59,770 nt of DNA, from assembly GCA_009779195.1 (NCBI GenBank), contig WRET01000012.1, positions 1-59,770 on the forward strand, given 5' to 3'. Made by a program: the position numbers and the translations under genes. This document shows positions 8,878 through 16,130 of the stretch, one piece after another (position 1 is the first letter of the stretch; each line of letters begins with the position of its first letter). The stretch comes from Micrococcales bacterium. GTDB lineage: Bacteria > Actinomycetota > Actinomycetes > Actinomycetales > Cellulomonadaceae. The notes under the pieces were generated by a model. The model worked only from the letters and a program-made list of their open reading frames with translations, was not told the origin of the DNA and made no database searches.

Positions 8878-8892
8878 GGTCTTTCTCCTGTC

Positions 8893-9504
8893 TCAGTTGC
8901 GGAGGTTGGCGAAGTCGCTCTCGTTGGACGAGCGGACGAGGACGTCGAACCCGACGGTCCCGTCCGCGTACGTCGTCGTGTTCTGGATCTGTAGGTTCCC
9001 GTTGGCCAGCACCTCGAAGGTGCGCTCTTTGTTCCCGTTCTGCGGTTGGCGCCCACGTGAGGACTCTGGGTCGTCTGAATTGACGGCGGTGGCATACCTG
9101 TCGTACATGACGACCTGGTTCCCCTCGATCCTGTACTTGCCGTCCTCGATCACCCACCCGGCCAGCGACCCCAGGCCGTACCCCGTCGTGACGATGTAGG
9201 AGGTGTAGGTGCCGTCTGCGCGGAAGCAGTAGCCCGTACCCGTCCCACCGCCGCCATAGGTGGTCAGGTCACGCTGGCTGTACAGGAAGTCGGCGACGGC
9301 GCTCGAGCTGTGCCACTCCCCGACGATGGGGCTGTCGACCCGGGTCCCGCCACGGGCGTCGCCACCGCCGCCTTGGCCCGGGTTCTGGCCCTGGCCCTGG
9401 CTGTCGTCGAACACCGATGGGTCGCACGCGGCGACCGCGAGCACCGCCCCCAGCAGCAGCGTGACCACCACACACCGCCGAAGCTGTTTGGCCCTGCGAC
9501 CCAT
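8893..9504 (-). CDS. lipoprotein, paralogue 2 of a tandem pair
   Basis: A 203-aa lipoprotein with lipobox VAAC, a Gly/Gln-rich linker, and the same C-terminal domain as the next gene (SPIVGEWHSSSAVADFLYS, YGGGGTGTGYCFRADGTY, AGWVIEDGKY). The linker and the central loop differ most between the two; the strands are conserved. ATG 9504 is chosen over the GTG one codon earlier because of the spacing to AGGAGAG. First gene of the pair. The function is unknown; a shared surface-exposed ligand-binding domain is plausible. Confidence 0.75.
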   Translation of the reverse strand: MGRRAKQLRRCVVVTLLLGAVLAVAACDPSVFDDSQGQGQNPGQGGGGDARGGTRVDSPIVGEWHSSSAVADFLYSQRDLTTYGGGGTGTGYCFRADGTYTSYIVTTGYGLGSLAGWVIEDGKYRIEGNQVVMYDRYATAVNSDDPESSRGRQPQNGNKERTFEVLANGNLQIQNTTTYADGTVGFDVLVRSSNESDFANLRN

Positions 9505-9574
9505 CACGCTCTCCTTCGCGGCTGCATGCTATGGCGTCCACTGTGATGCACAGAAGGGGCGAAAAGGTTCCCGC

Positions 9575-9627
9575 GGCTCGTTGGCTCTCGGGACTGGTCG
9601 GTGGCTCGCTGGCTCTCGGGACTGGTC
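9575..9627 (+). repeat. tandem 25-nt direct repeat (two copies)
   Basis: Copies at 9575-9599 and 9603-9627 differ at one position and are spaced with a 28-nt period. They lie between the divergent lipoprotein and response-regulator genes, so they could be paired binding sites. Confidence 0.7.
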
Positions 9628-9694
9628 AAGCCAGGAGGCAGTGGGCGATACTTCTCGTCGGACGATGCCGGGGGCGTGAGGAGCTGGCAGGGAT

Positions 9695-10435
9695 ATGGTT
9701 TCGCCCCTGGTAGACCCACCTGCGGGCGTCGAGGCCCGGCAGAACCTGCTGCTGGTGGACGACGACGAGGCGGTCACCTCGGTGCTGTCGCAGTTCTTCG
9801 AACAAGCTGGGTTCGTGGTGGTCGTCGCGGCTGACGGTGTGCAAGGCCTGGCGGCGTACGAGGCGCACCACCCTGACGTCGTCGTCGCGGACGTGTCCAT
9901 GCCAGTGATGGACGGGCGCGAGATGGTGCGGCGGATTCGGGCCCAGGGGGCGTGGACGCCGGTCCTCCTGCTCGCGCAGGCTGGTGACCCGACGGACCGG
10001 GCCGCGGCCATCGACGAGGGCGCCGACGACTACCTGAACAAACCCTGTGACCCACGTGAGCTGTTGAGCCGGGTGCGCGCGCTGCTGCGTCGCCAGGTCG
10101 CCGGGCAGCCGCTGACCACCGCGCGGGCACTGGTGTGCCAGGGCCTGCACGTGGACCGCATCACCCGCCAGGTCACCCTCGACGGGCGCGATATCGTCGT
10201 GACCCCGCGGGCCTGGTTGCTGCTGGACTACCTGGTCACCCGTCCCGGAGAGCTGCACTCACGCGAAGAGCTGCTCAACGCTGTGTGGGGGTTCGACTTC
10301 CCCACATCGACCCGCTCGGTGGACGCGAGGGTCTCCGAGCTGCGGCAGGCACTACGGGGGTGCACAGCACAGATCGAGACCGTCGCGGGGGTTGGCTACC
10401 GGTTCACCGGTGATGTGCAGGTCGCCGCACGCTGA
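9695..10435 (+). CDS. orphan OmpR-family response regulator
   Basis: A 246-aa two-domain regulator. The receiver domain (about 18-130) has the acidic pair in LLLVDDDEAV, the phospho-acceptor Asp in VVVADVSMP and the conserved Lys in YLNKPCD. The winged-helix DNA-binding domain (about 145-240) has ITRQVTLDGRDIVVTPRAW and ends in VAGVGYRFTG, both typical of OmpR/PhoB. In the usual switch position the residue is Ala (LLLAQAG, where LTA is typical). No histidine kinase is adjacent, so the partner is encoded elsewhere. The FHA gene follows and may be a target. Confidence 0.9.
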   Translation: MVSPLVDPPAGVEARQNLLLVDDDEAVTSVLSQFFEQAGFVVVVAADGVQGLAAYEAHHPDVVVADVSMPVMDGREMVRRIRAQGAWTPVLLLAQAGDPTDRAAAIDEGADDYLNKPCDPRELLSRVRALLRRQVAGQPLTTARALVCQGLHVDRITRQVTLDGRDIVVTPRAWLLLDYLVTRPGELHSREELLNAVWGFDFPTSTRSVDARVSELRQALRGCTAQIETVAGVGYRFTGDVQVAAR

Positions 10436-10489
10436 CAGTACTTACTGTGCGGCAACACGGGCTGGTGTCCGCTCACCCGCAGATACACT
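10435..10489 (+). promoter_or_regulatory. palindrome and -10 box before the FHA gene
   Basis: ACAGTA-CT-TACTGT at 10435-10448 is a perfect 14-bp palindrome that begins at the response-regulator stop. A -10-like TACACT lies at 10484-10489, about 30 nt before the FHA start. A binding site for the response regulator or another repressor is possible. Confidence 0.4.
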
Positions 10490-10519
10490 GGCCAACGCGC
10501 GTCCGTCGATGGAGGAACG

Positions 10520-12106
10520 ATGACCAGCAAGCGTGAGACCGCCACTGTCCAGCAGTTCGTCACAGGGACGATGCCGCTGGGCGTGTTCGTCCAGCTGCTG
10601 CACCGCAACCTCCCGCTGCGCGAGTACCTGGCCTCTGGTGGTGGTGTGGACGGGCCTGCGGGACAGGACCTGCTGGGCACGCTGCTGCGGGTCGCCTGGC
10701 AGGACATGGCGCAGGTGCACAGTGCCCAGCAGCTGCTCGACCAGTTCTTGCGTGCCCAGGGCATCAACGTGCGCCCCACGGACCGGTACGAGAAGCGGGT
10801 GGAGCTCGCCGAGAAGCTCGCACCCCTGATGACCAAGGTCCAAGAACCGTGGCTGAAGATCCCTGTGCCCTACTTTGCCCTCCTGCTCAAGGAGTGCACC
10901 GCCGAGACCGACGGTGACGTCGAAGACCTGGTGCGTCGACGTGTGAAGAACCGTTTCCGGTCGTTGGGTGACCCTCCGCAGTGGCTGCACGAGGAGTACT
11001 GGCCTGTCGGACGGCACGGGCCCCTGGTGTTCGTCACCCAGCTCGAGGTCGCCCCGGACCGCCCAGGCACAGCGGTCAACTACGTTTTCGTCGACCCGCG
11101 TGACGGGGCTTTCCTCGTGGTGCCGCAGGCGGCAGGGGAGCCAGGGGAGGACGAGACGCCACCGGGGCTCAACCTCCCGCGAGGTGTGGTCCCGGTGTTC
11201 ACCAGGCCCGGCGCCTTCTGGCTGCGGCACCCACAGCCGCGCGGTACGTCACGCGAGGGTTCCACCACTGACGACAGCCAGGACACGTCGACCGCACAGG
11301 CAGCGGCTACCGGCCCTGAAGCGCCCACCCCACCGCAAGCGACTGCCCCGCAGGATGCTCCTGAGGCTGCCGGGCCGACGCAGGTGCCTACACCACAGCC
11401 CACGACGCCTGTGCCGGTGCAGGCAGTCGGCGCGCTCCCACCGACCACGACGGTCGCCGACCCGTTGCCGCCGGAACTGCCGCGTGCCTCTGGTGGGTCG
11501 ACTGCTGGGTCGACTGTGCCGGTCACTGACGTCCCGCCGCCGTACTTGCCCGACGCGGTCAGTGGGCTGCCGCCGACGAAGACCGTGCACGACCCGTTGC
11601 CGCCGTACCTGCCGGACGTCCCCGGAGCTGGCCCGTTCACCTTGCCTGTGGCTGACATCCCTCCGTTGCTGGCGGAGACTCCCGGTTGGCCCACGCTTTC
11701 GTCGGCCTTCCCGGTCACGCCCGGGACCTCGGGCGACGACCTGGAACCGACCGTCATGACCACCGTGGCTGCTTTCGGGTCGTGGACCATGGCTCTGGCT
11801 GACGGCCGTAGCTTCTCGTTGCAGTCCCCCTCGGTCCTCGTCGGACGACGCCCGTACACCACTGAGGCGGGGGTCCAGGTCCTGCCCATCGTGGACACGA
11901 CACGCTCGTTGTCGAAAACCCACGCCCGGATGGACCTGGTGGACGGAACCTGGCAGGTGACAGACCTGAGCTCGACCAACGGAGTCGTGGTGACCACCGT
12001 TGACGGCCAGGAGAAGAAGGCCGAGCCCGGCAGGCCCATCGCGGTGTACGGGTACGTCGCGTTTGGGTCGGTTGAGGCCCGGTTGCACCCCGACCAGGTC
12101 GGGTGA
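10520..12106 (+). CDS. FHA-domain protein with proline/threonine-rich linker
   Basis: 528 aa in three parts. Residues 1-235 form a soluble domain I do not recognise. Residues 240-405 are a Pro/Thr/Val-rich linker with imperfect repeats of a unit like LPPTTTVADPLPPELP, LPPTKTVHDPLPPYLP and VTDVPPPYLP. Residues 420-525 form an FHA domain with the signature VGRRPY, SLSKTHARM and LSSTNGVVV, which binds phosphothreonine. The repeated TTTV/TKTV sites in its own linker could be kinase targets, allowing intramolecular switching. A good GGAGGA precedes the ATG. The only kinase in the window is the truncated one at 5.6 kb. Confidence 0.8.
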   Translation: MTSKRETATVQQFVTGTMPLGVFVQLLHRNLPLREYLASGGGVDGPAGQDLLGTLLRVAWQDMAQVHSAQQLLDQFLRAQGINVRPTDRYEKRVELAEKLAPLMTKVQEPWLKIPVPYFALLLKECTAETDGDVEDLVRRRVKNRFRSLGDPPQWLHEEYWPVGRHGPLVFVTQLEVAPDRPGTAVNYVFVDPRDGAFLVVPQAAGEPGEDETPPGLNLPRGVVPVFTRPGAFWLRHPQPRGTSREGSTTDDSQDTSTAQAAATGPEAPTPPQATAPQDAPEAAGPTQVPTPQPTTPVPVQAVGALPPTTTVADPLPPELPRASGGSTAGSTVPVTDVPPPYLPDAVSGLPPTKTVHDPLPPYLPDVPGAGPFTLPVADIPPLLAETPGWPTLSSAFPVTPGTSGDDLEPTVMTTVAAFGSWTMALADGRSFSLQSPSVLVGRRPYTTEAGVQVLPIVDTTRSLSKTHARMDLVDGTWQVTDLSSTNGVVVTTVDGQEKKAEPGRPIAVYGYVAFGSVEARLHPDQVG

Positions 12107-12189
12107 ACCCAGCAAGGGCACAATCATCCCAGGTCACGGGGGCCGGGACCAGGCACGACGACGCCGAAGACCGCACAGAGACCACGTGG

Positions 12190-12219
12190 CGCCAGACTTG
12201 TATCTATTAATGTCTGGCG
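12190..12219. promoter_or_regulatory. 8-bp inverted repeat with AT-rich centre, upstream of nrfHA
   Basis: Arms CGCCAGAC and GTCTGGCG are perfectly complementary around a 14-nt AT-rich centre (TTGTATCTATTAAT), striking in this GC-rich setting. It lies about 180 nt before the candidate nrf promoter in a 340-nt gene-free interval. No T-run follows, so a regulator site is more likely than a terminator. Confidence 0.45.
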
Positions 12220-12348
12220 ACAGGTCGCCGTGGTGCTCTGTACGGCCAGACGGGTGGTTGTCCACAGGTGCAAAACCAGCGCCCAGGCGGCCGCCAGCGG
12301 GGGCTTCGGTGCAGGCCAGAGCCGATCTTGGCGGGGTAGCACCGACGG

Positions 12349-12403
12349 GGTCCTCCAACTAGGACCAAAGGCCTTGGTCTGCCAGCAGGAGCGTCACTAG
12401 GGT
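12349..12403 (+). promoter_or_regulatory. candidate nrf operon promoter
   Basis: TTGGTC at 12374-12379 and TAGGGT at 12398-12403 are separated by 18 nt, giving a predicted start about 36 nt before nrfH. An inverted repeat GGTCCT-N6-AGGACC (12349-12366) sits immediately upstream of the -35, a typical activator position. The rest of the 12107-12445 interval holds no gene that I can see. Confidence 0.45.
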
Positions 12404-12445
12404 CCGTGTTGTAAAAACTAGCCGCAGCCCAGCGAGGTGAGGACG

Positions 12446-12928
12446 ATGGCAGATCAGCCAGGTTCGCCCAATTGGCCCGCACGGCGGGTCGCCGCTGTCG
12501 TCGCGGCAGTGTTCGTCGGGACAGCTCTGGGGTTGGGCGGGTTCACGGTCGCCTACTCCAACGCACCGTCCTATCTGGGCACCGACCCAGAGGCCTGCGT
12601 CAACTGCCACGTGATGCAGGACCAGTACGACGCATGGCAGAAGGGTTCCCACGCCACGGAAGCGAAGTGCACCGACTGCCACCTGCCGCACGGCAACCTG
12701 GTTCAGAAGTATTACGTCAAAGCGGAGGACGGACTACTTCACAGCACGAAGTTCACCACCGGTAACTACCCGGTGAACATTCAGATCCGCGACAGTTCGT
12801 TGGAGGTCACCAACAGAGCGTGTCTGTCCTGCCACGCTGAGGTAACCGCAATGATCAACACTGATCCCAAGACCGGCGACACCATCGCGTGTTCCCGGTG
12901 CCACAGCGGCGTCGGCCACGACGACTAG
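12446..12928 (+). CDS. nrfH: NrfH, membrane tetrahaem cytochrome c quinol dehydrogenase
   Basis: A 160-aa NapC/NirT-family protein. One N-terminal membrane anchor (about 14-36) is followed by four haem sites: CVNCHVM (51-57), CTDCH (75-79), CLSCH (126-130) and CSRCH (149-153). The CXXCHxM form of the first site is the NrfH signature, in which Met is the axial ligand of the quinol-oxidising haem. It passes electrons from menaquinol to NrfA on the outer face of the membrane. ATG 12446 is preferred over GTG 12437 because GAGGTGAGGA then serves as the ribosome site. nrfA follows after 18 nt. Confidence 0.95.
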   Translation: MADQPGSPNWPARRVAAVVAAVFVGTALGLGGFTVAYSNAPSYLGTDPEACVNCHVMQDQYDAWQKGSHATEAKCTDCHLPHGNLVQKYYVKAEDGLLHSTKFTTGNYPVNIQIRDSSLEVTNRACLSCHAEVTAMINTDPKTGDTIACSRCHSGVGHDD

Positions 12929-12946
12929 CAGACAGAGGAGACCGCG

Positions 12947-14605
12947 ATGAGCGCGACCGATATGGCACCTGACCCGACCGTCCCTAAGCGACGTATCTGG
13001 CCGTTGGTTGCGGTGGCTATCGTGGCCGCCCTCGCCACGGCCGGTCTCGCGTACCTCATCGTCAACATCGGCGACCGCAAGTCTGAGGGTGGTGGCATCG
13101 CCCAGTACACCCGCGCCGTTCCGATCGAGGCGAACACGTACGACCCGGCCGTGTGGGGCAAGACGTACAAGGCCCAGTACGACATGTACAAGGCGACGAA
13201 GGGCATCACCCCAACCCACCACGTGGCAGCGTGGGTCGACATCACCGACGCCGAGCGCACCACGAAGGACGCTGGCAAGCCGCCCGAGGCGGATCCAGTG
13301 CGCTTCGCCGACGCGCGTGAGAAGAACCCTGTTGGCAACGACCGCAAGGTCACTCCCTCGAAGCTGGGAGAGGACGAGCGCCTGAAGACCCTGTGGAACG
13401 GCTACGCGTTCGCCAAGGACTACCGTCACCTGCGTGGTCACGAGTGGATGCTCACCGACCAGCAGCAGACGCTGCGTGTTCTGGCTCTGGCTGACCGCCC
13501 CGCGGAGAAGGGTGGCCCGCAGCCTGGTGCTTGCGCCAACTGCCACGCCTCCGTCCCGTACATCGTCGACCAGCTTGGCCCCAAAGACGCCAAGACGGTC
13601 GGGACCGGCCTGAACATGGACGGCTGGGCCGAGATGAACAAGATGAACTACCTCGACCTGGCTTCTGACTCCAGGGTCAAGGACCAGGGCCCCATCGGCT
13701 GCATCGACTGCCACGACCCCAAGACCATGGAGCTGCGGATCTCGCGTCCGGCGCTGGTTGCCGGGATTGCTGGTCTGAAGAACGCTGAGCGGGCCAAGGA
13801 AGGCCTCCCGGCCGTCGACTACGATGTCAACAAGGACGCCACCAACCAGGAGATGCGGACCTACGTGTGCGCCCAGTGCCACGTTGAGTACTACTTCGCT
13901 CCTCCGAACAAGACCCTCACCTTCCCGTGGGCCGATGGTGCTGACATCAACGACGTGTGGACCTACTACACCGAGTTCAAGATGCCTGACGAATCCGTCG
14001 GGTTCACGGACTTCACCCACGCCGACACCGGCGCAGGTGTCGTCAAGGCCCAGCACCCTGAGTTCGAGGCTTGGTACCAGGGCGTGCACGCTGCCAAGGG
14101 CGTTGCGTGCGCTGACTGCCACATGCCGTACGTCCGCGAGGGTGGCCAGAAGGTCTCCAACCACCACATCGCTTCCCCGATGGCTGACCCCAGCGGCTCG
14201 TGTGGCACCTGCCACCCGGGTTCGACGGTCCAGCTTGAAGGCCGGGTGACCTCGATCCAGAACACGTTCAAGGACTCCCGGAACCGGACGCTCGACGCGG
14301 TCGTCTCCCTCATCGCCGACATCGGTGCAGCGAAGGATGACCCCGCCATGGAAGACAGGGTCGCGCTGGCACGGCAGTACCAGAACTTCGCGAACTTCTA
14401 CGTGGACTACGCCTACTCGGAGAACTCCTACGGCTTCCACGCTCCTGACTACTTCCAGCGGATCCTCAACCAGTCGTTGAACGCGGCGCGCGAAGGTCAG
14501 CGGGCTCTCCTCGGAGTCCCGGTTGACAAGCTCGTCCCGGTCGCCGACCTGAACAAGGACATGTCAGTCCTCGCGGTGCCGCCACCGCCTGAAGACGAGG
14601 AGTAG
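12947..14605 (+). CDS. nrfA: NrfA, pentahaem cytochrome c nitrite reductase
   Basis: A 552-aa enzyme that reduces nitrite to ammonium with six electrons. An N-terminal hydrophobic segment (17-40) exports and probably anchors it. Five haem sites are CANCH (196-200), CIDCH (252-256), CAQCH (308-312), CADCH (388-392) and CGTCH (419-423). The CAQCHVEYYF block, the LRISRPAL arginine region, KAQHPE (Lys367, Gln369, His370) and HHIASP are family hallmarks; Lys/Gln indicates the calcium-binding type. The first, catalytic haem normally has CXXCK but here reads CXXCH, so the axial ligand would be His. Genes for haem insertion follow directly. Confidence 0.95.
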   Translation: MSATDMAPDPTVPKRRIWPLVAVAIVAALATAGLAYLIVNIGDRKSEGGGIAQYTRAVPIEANTYDPAVWGKTYKAQYDMYKATKGITPTHHVAAWVDITDAERTTKDAGKPPEADPVRFADAREKNPVGNDRKVTPSKLGEDERLKTLWNGYAFAKDYRHLRGHEWMLTDQQQTLRVLALADRPAEKGGPQPGACANCHASVPYIVDQLGPKDAKTVGTGLNMDGWAEMNKMNYLDLASDSRVKDQGPIGCIDCHDPKTMELRISRPALVAGIAGLKNAERAKEGLPAVDYDVNKDATNQEMRTYVCAQCHVEYYFAPPNKTLTFPWADGADINDVWTYYTEFKMPDESVGFTDFTHADTGAGVVKAQHPEFEAWYQGVHAAKGVACADCHMPYVREGGQKVSNHHIASPMADPSGSCGTCHPGSTVQLEGRVTSIQNTFKDSRNRTLDAVVSLIADIGAAKDDPAMEDRVALARQYQNFANFYVDYAYSENSYGFHAPDYFQRILNQSLNAAREGQRALLGVPVDKLVPVADLNKDMSVLAVPPPPEDEE

Positions 14606-14609
14606 CCGA

Positions 14610-15377
14610 GTGTCCGACTCCCCTGAGCTCTTTGAGCTCGACTCGGAGGAGGACGACGGCATCGTCACACACCGCCTGCGCCGGGCCGAAAAGGCCCGGC
14701 GCAGTGCGCGTGGTGAGACGGAAGGCGCCTCCTCATCTGAGACCGCTACAGCGGACTCGGAGGGAGGCGCCCTCGCCGCCTCCGACGACGATGCGGACTC
14801 CGTCTTCGAGCTCGACCCTGACGACGATGACATCCTCGTCCGTCGTCGCCCCAAGAAGCCCGCGGCGCCGCCGCCCCCAGGCTACGGACGGTGGTTCGCC
14901 GCAGCGATCGTCGTCGGAGTGGCCGCCGGAGTCGCGCTCGGATACCTCCTGTTGTCGTCGGACAAGAACGAGGCCGAGGGTCCTCATGCGACGATGGCCC
15001 AGACGACTCAACCGTCCGGGATGGAGATCCTGGACCAGATGGACCCCGAGCTCCAGGCTCTCATCGACGAGCAGCGGGCAGTGGTCGACAAGGACCCGAA
15101 CAACTTTGACGCTCGGATGAAGCTGGGCAGCCTGCTGTTCACGTTCGGTGACCTGGAAGGGTCGTACGAGCAGTGGACCACGGCTGCTGAACTTTCTCCT
15201 GACCGTTCCGAACCGTGGTTCAACCTCGGAACACAGTATTACCTGAGCCCACAAAAGCACGATCTCGACGCAGCCCAGTCGGCGCTGCAGAAGGCTGTTG
15301 ACCTCGCGGCACCCGGCTCCAGTGAGCGCGCTAATGCCGAAGAGGCCTTGCGCCTGCTCGACGGTGCCTCACCGTGA
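14610..15377 (+). CDS. TPR protein, CcmI/NrfG-like, membrane-anchored
   Basis: 255 aa. A very acidic cytoplasmic N-terminus (1-90, rich in Asp/Glu/Ser) is followed by one transmembrane helix (about 96-116) and an extracytoplasmic domain with two or three TPR units (about 150-250; DNFDARMKLG-like, SEPWFNLGTQYY). TPR proteins next to nrfA or cytochrome c maturation genes hold apocytochromes for haem ligation. The GTG start follows GACGAGGAG, which overlaps the end of nrfA, and the stop overlaps ccdA by 4 nt, so translation is coupled. Confidence 0.75.
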   Translation: MSDSPELFELDSEEDDGIVTHRLRRAEKARRSARGETEGASSSETATADSEGGALAASDDDADSVFELDPDDDDILVRRRPKKPAAPPPPGYGRWFAAAIVVGVAAGVALGYLLLSSDKNEAEGPHATMAQTTQPSGMEILDQMDPELQALIDEQRAVVDKDPNNFDARMKLGSLLFTFGDLEGSYEQWTTAAELSPDRSEPWFNLGTQYYLSPQKHDLDAAQSALQKAVDLAAPGSSERANAEEALRLLDGASP

Positions 15378-16120
15378 CCGAGCTGGGGGCGTCGGCACTG
15401 CTCTTGAGCGGCGCCGACCAAGTGGTGACGGTACCCGTCGCATTGCTTGCTGGCGTGCTGGCGTTCGCCTCACCATGTTTCTTGCCGGTCGTGCCGGTGT
15501 TCGTGGGTTACCTGTCTGGGTCGGGTACGACCGAGACCTACCGGGGCAGGGGAGCGGCTGTTGCCCAGGCATCAGTGTTCGTCGGTGCCTTTGCCACGGT
15601 GTTCATCGCCTTGTACGGGCTGATCGGGCTGGTCGGCCAGGTGCTGGCCGACCGCCAGAGCGTGCTGCGGGTGGTGGGCGGGTCGGTGGTGATCGTCTTG
15701 GGCCTCAACCTGCTCGGACTGGTCCGCCTGCCGTTCCTGGACCGCACCCTGCGCGTGGACTACTACGACGACATGACCCGTCCGCCGACGGTCAAACGGT
15801 CGGTGCTGCTCGGGCTGGCCTTCGGGGCAGGCTGGACGCCATGTATCGGACCGGTGCTCGGCGGTGTGCTGGGGCTGGCAGCCCAGTCCGAGTCTGTCTG
15901 GACAGGGCTCGGGCTCATGGTCGTGTTCTCCTTGGGGCTCGGCCTTCCGTTCGTCGCGGTCTGTGCTGGGGCCACGGGCCTCACCAGCCGGCTGCGGTGG
16001 TTTATCGTTCACCGGCGCGGAGTGGAAATCGTGACGGGGGCAATGCTCGTGGTGATCGGGTTCCTGATCATCGCAAACCTGACAGGACGGTTGGCGGCTT
16101 TGCTGCCATCCCCGGTCTGA
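15374..16120 (+). CDS. ccdA: CcdA, thiol-disulfide electron transporter
   Basis: 248 aa with six predicted membrane helices, the size of CcdA-type DsbD-core proteins. The two redox cysteines are visible in the classical contexts FASPCFLP and GWTPCIGP. It carries reducing equivalents from cytoplasmic thioredoxin to the outside, where they keep apocytochrome cysteines reduced. It starts with GTG inside the GTGA that ends the TPR gene, so it is translationally coupled. The rest of the System II set follows. Confidence 0.93.
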   Translation: MTELGASALLLSGADQVVTVPVALLAGVLAFASPCFLPVVPVFVGYLSGSGTTETYRGRGAAVAQASVFVGAFATVFIALYGLIGLVGQVLADRQSVLRVVGGSVVIVLGLNLLGLVRLPFLDRTLRVDYYDDMTRPPTVKRSVLLGLAFGAGWTPCIGPVLGGVLGLAAQSESVWTGLGLMVVFSLGLGLPFVAVCAGATGLTSRLRWFIVHRRGVEIVTGAMLVVIGFLIIANLTGRLAALLPSPV

Positions 16121-16130
16121 GAGGACGACA

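Noticed and set aside
12734..14440. Long open frame antisense to nrfA
   Set aside because: It mirrors the nrfA coding strand, has no protein-like motifs, and arises from high-GC third positions.
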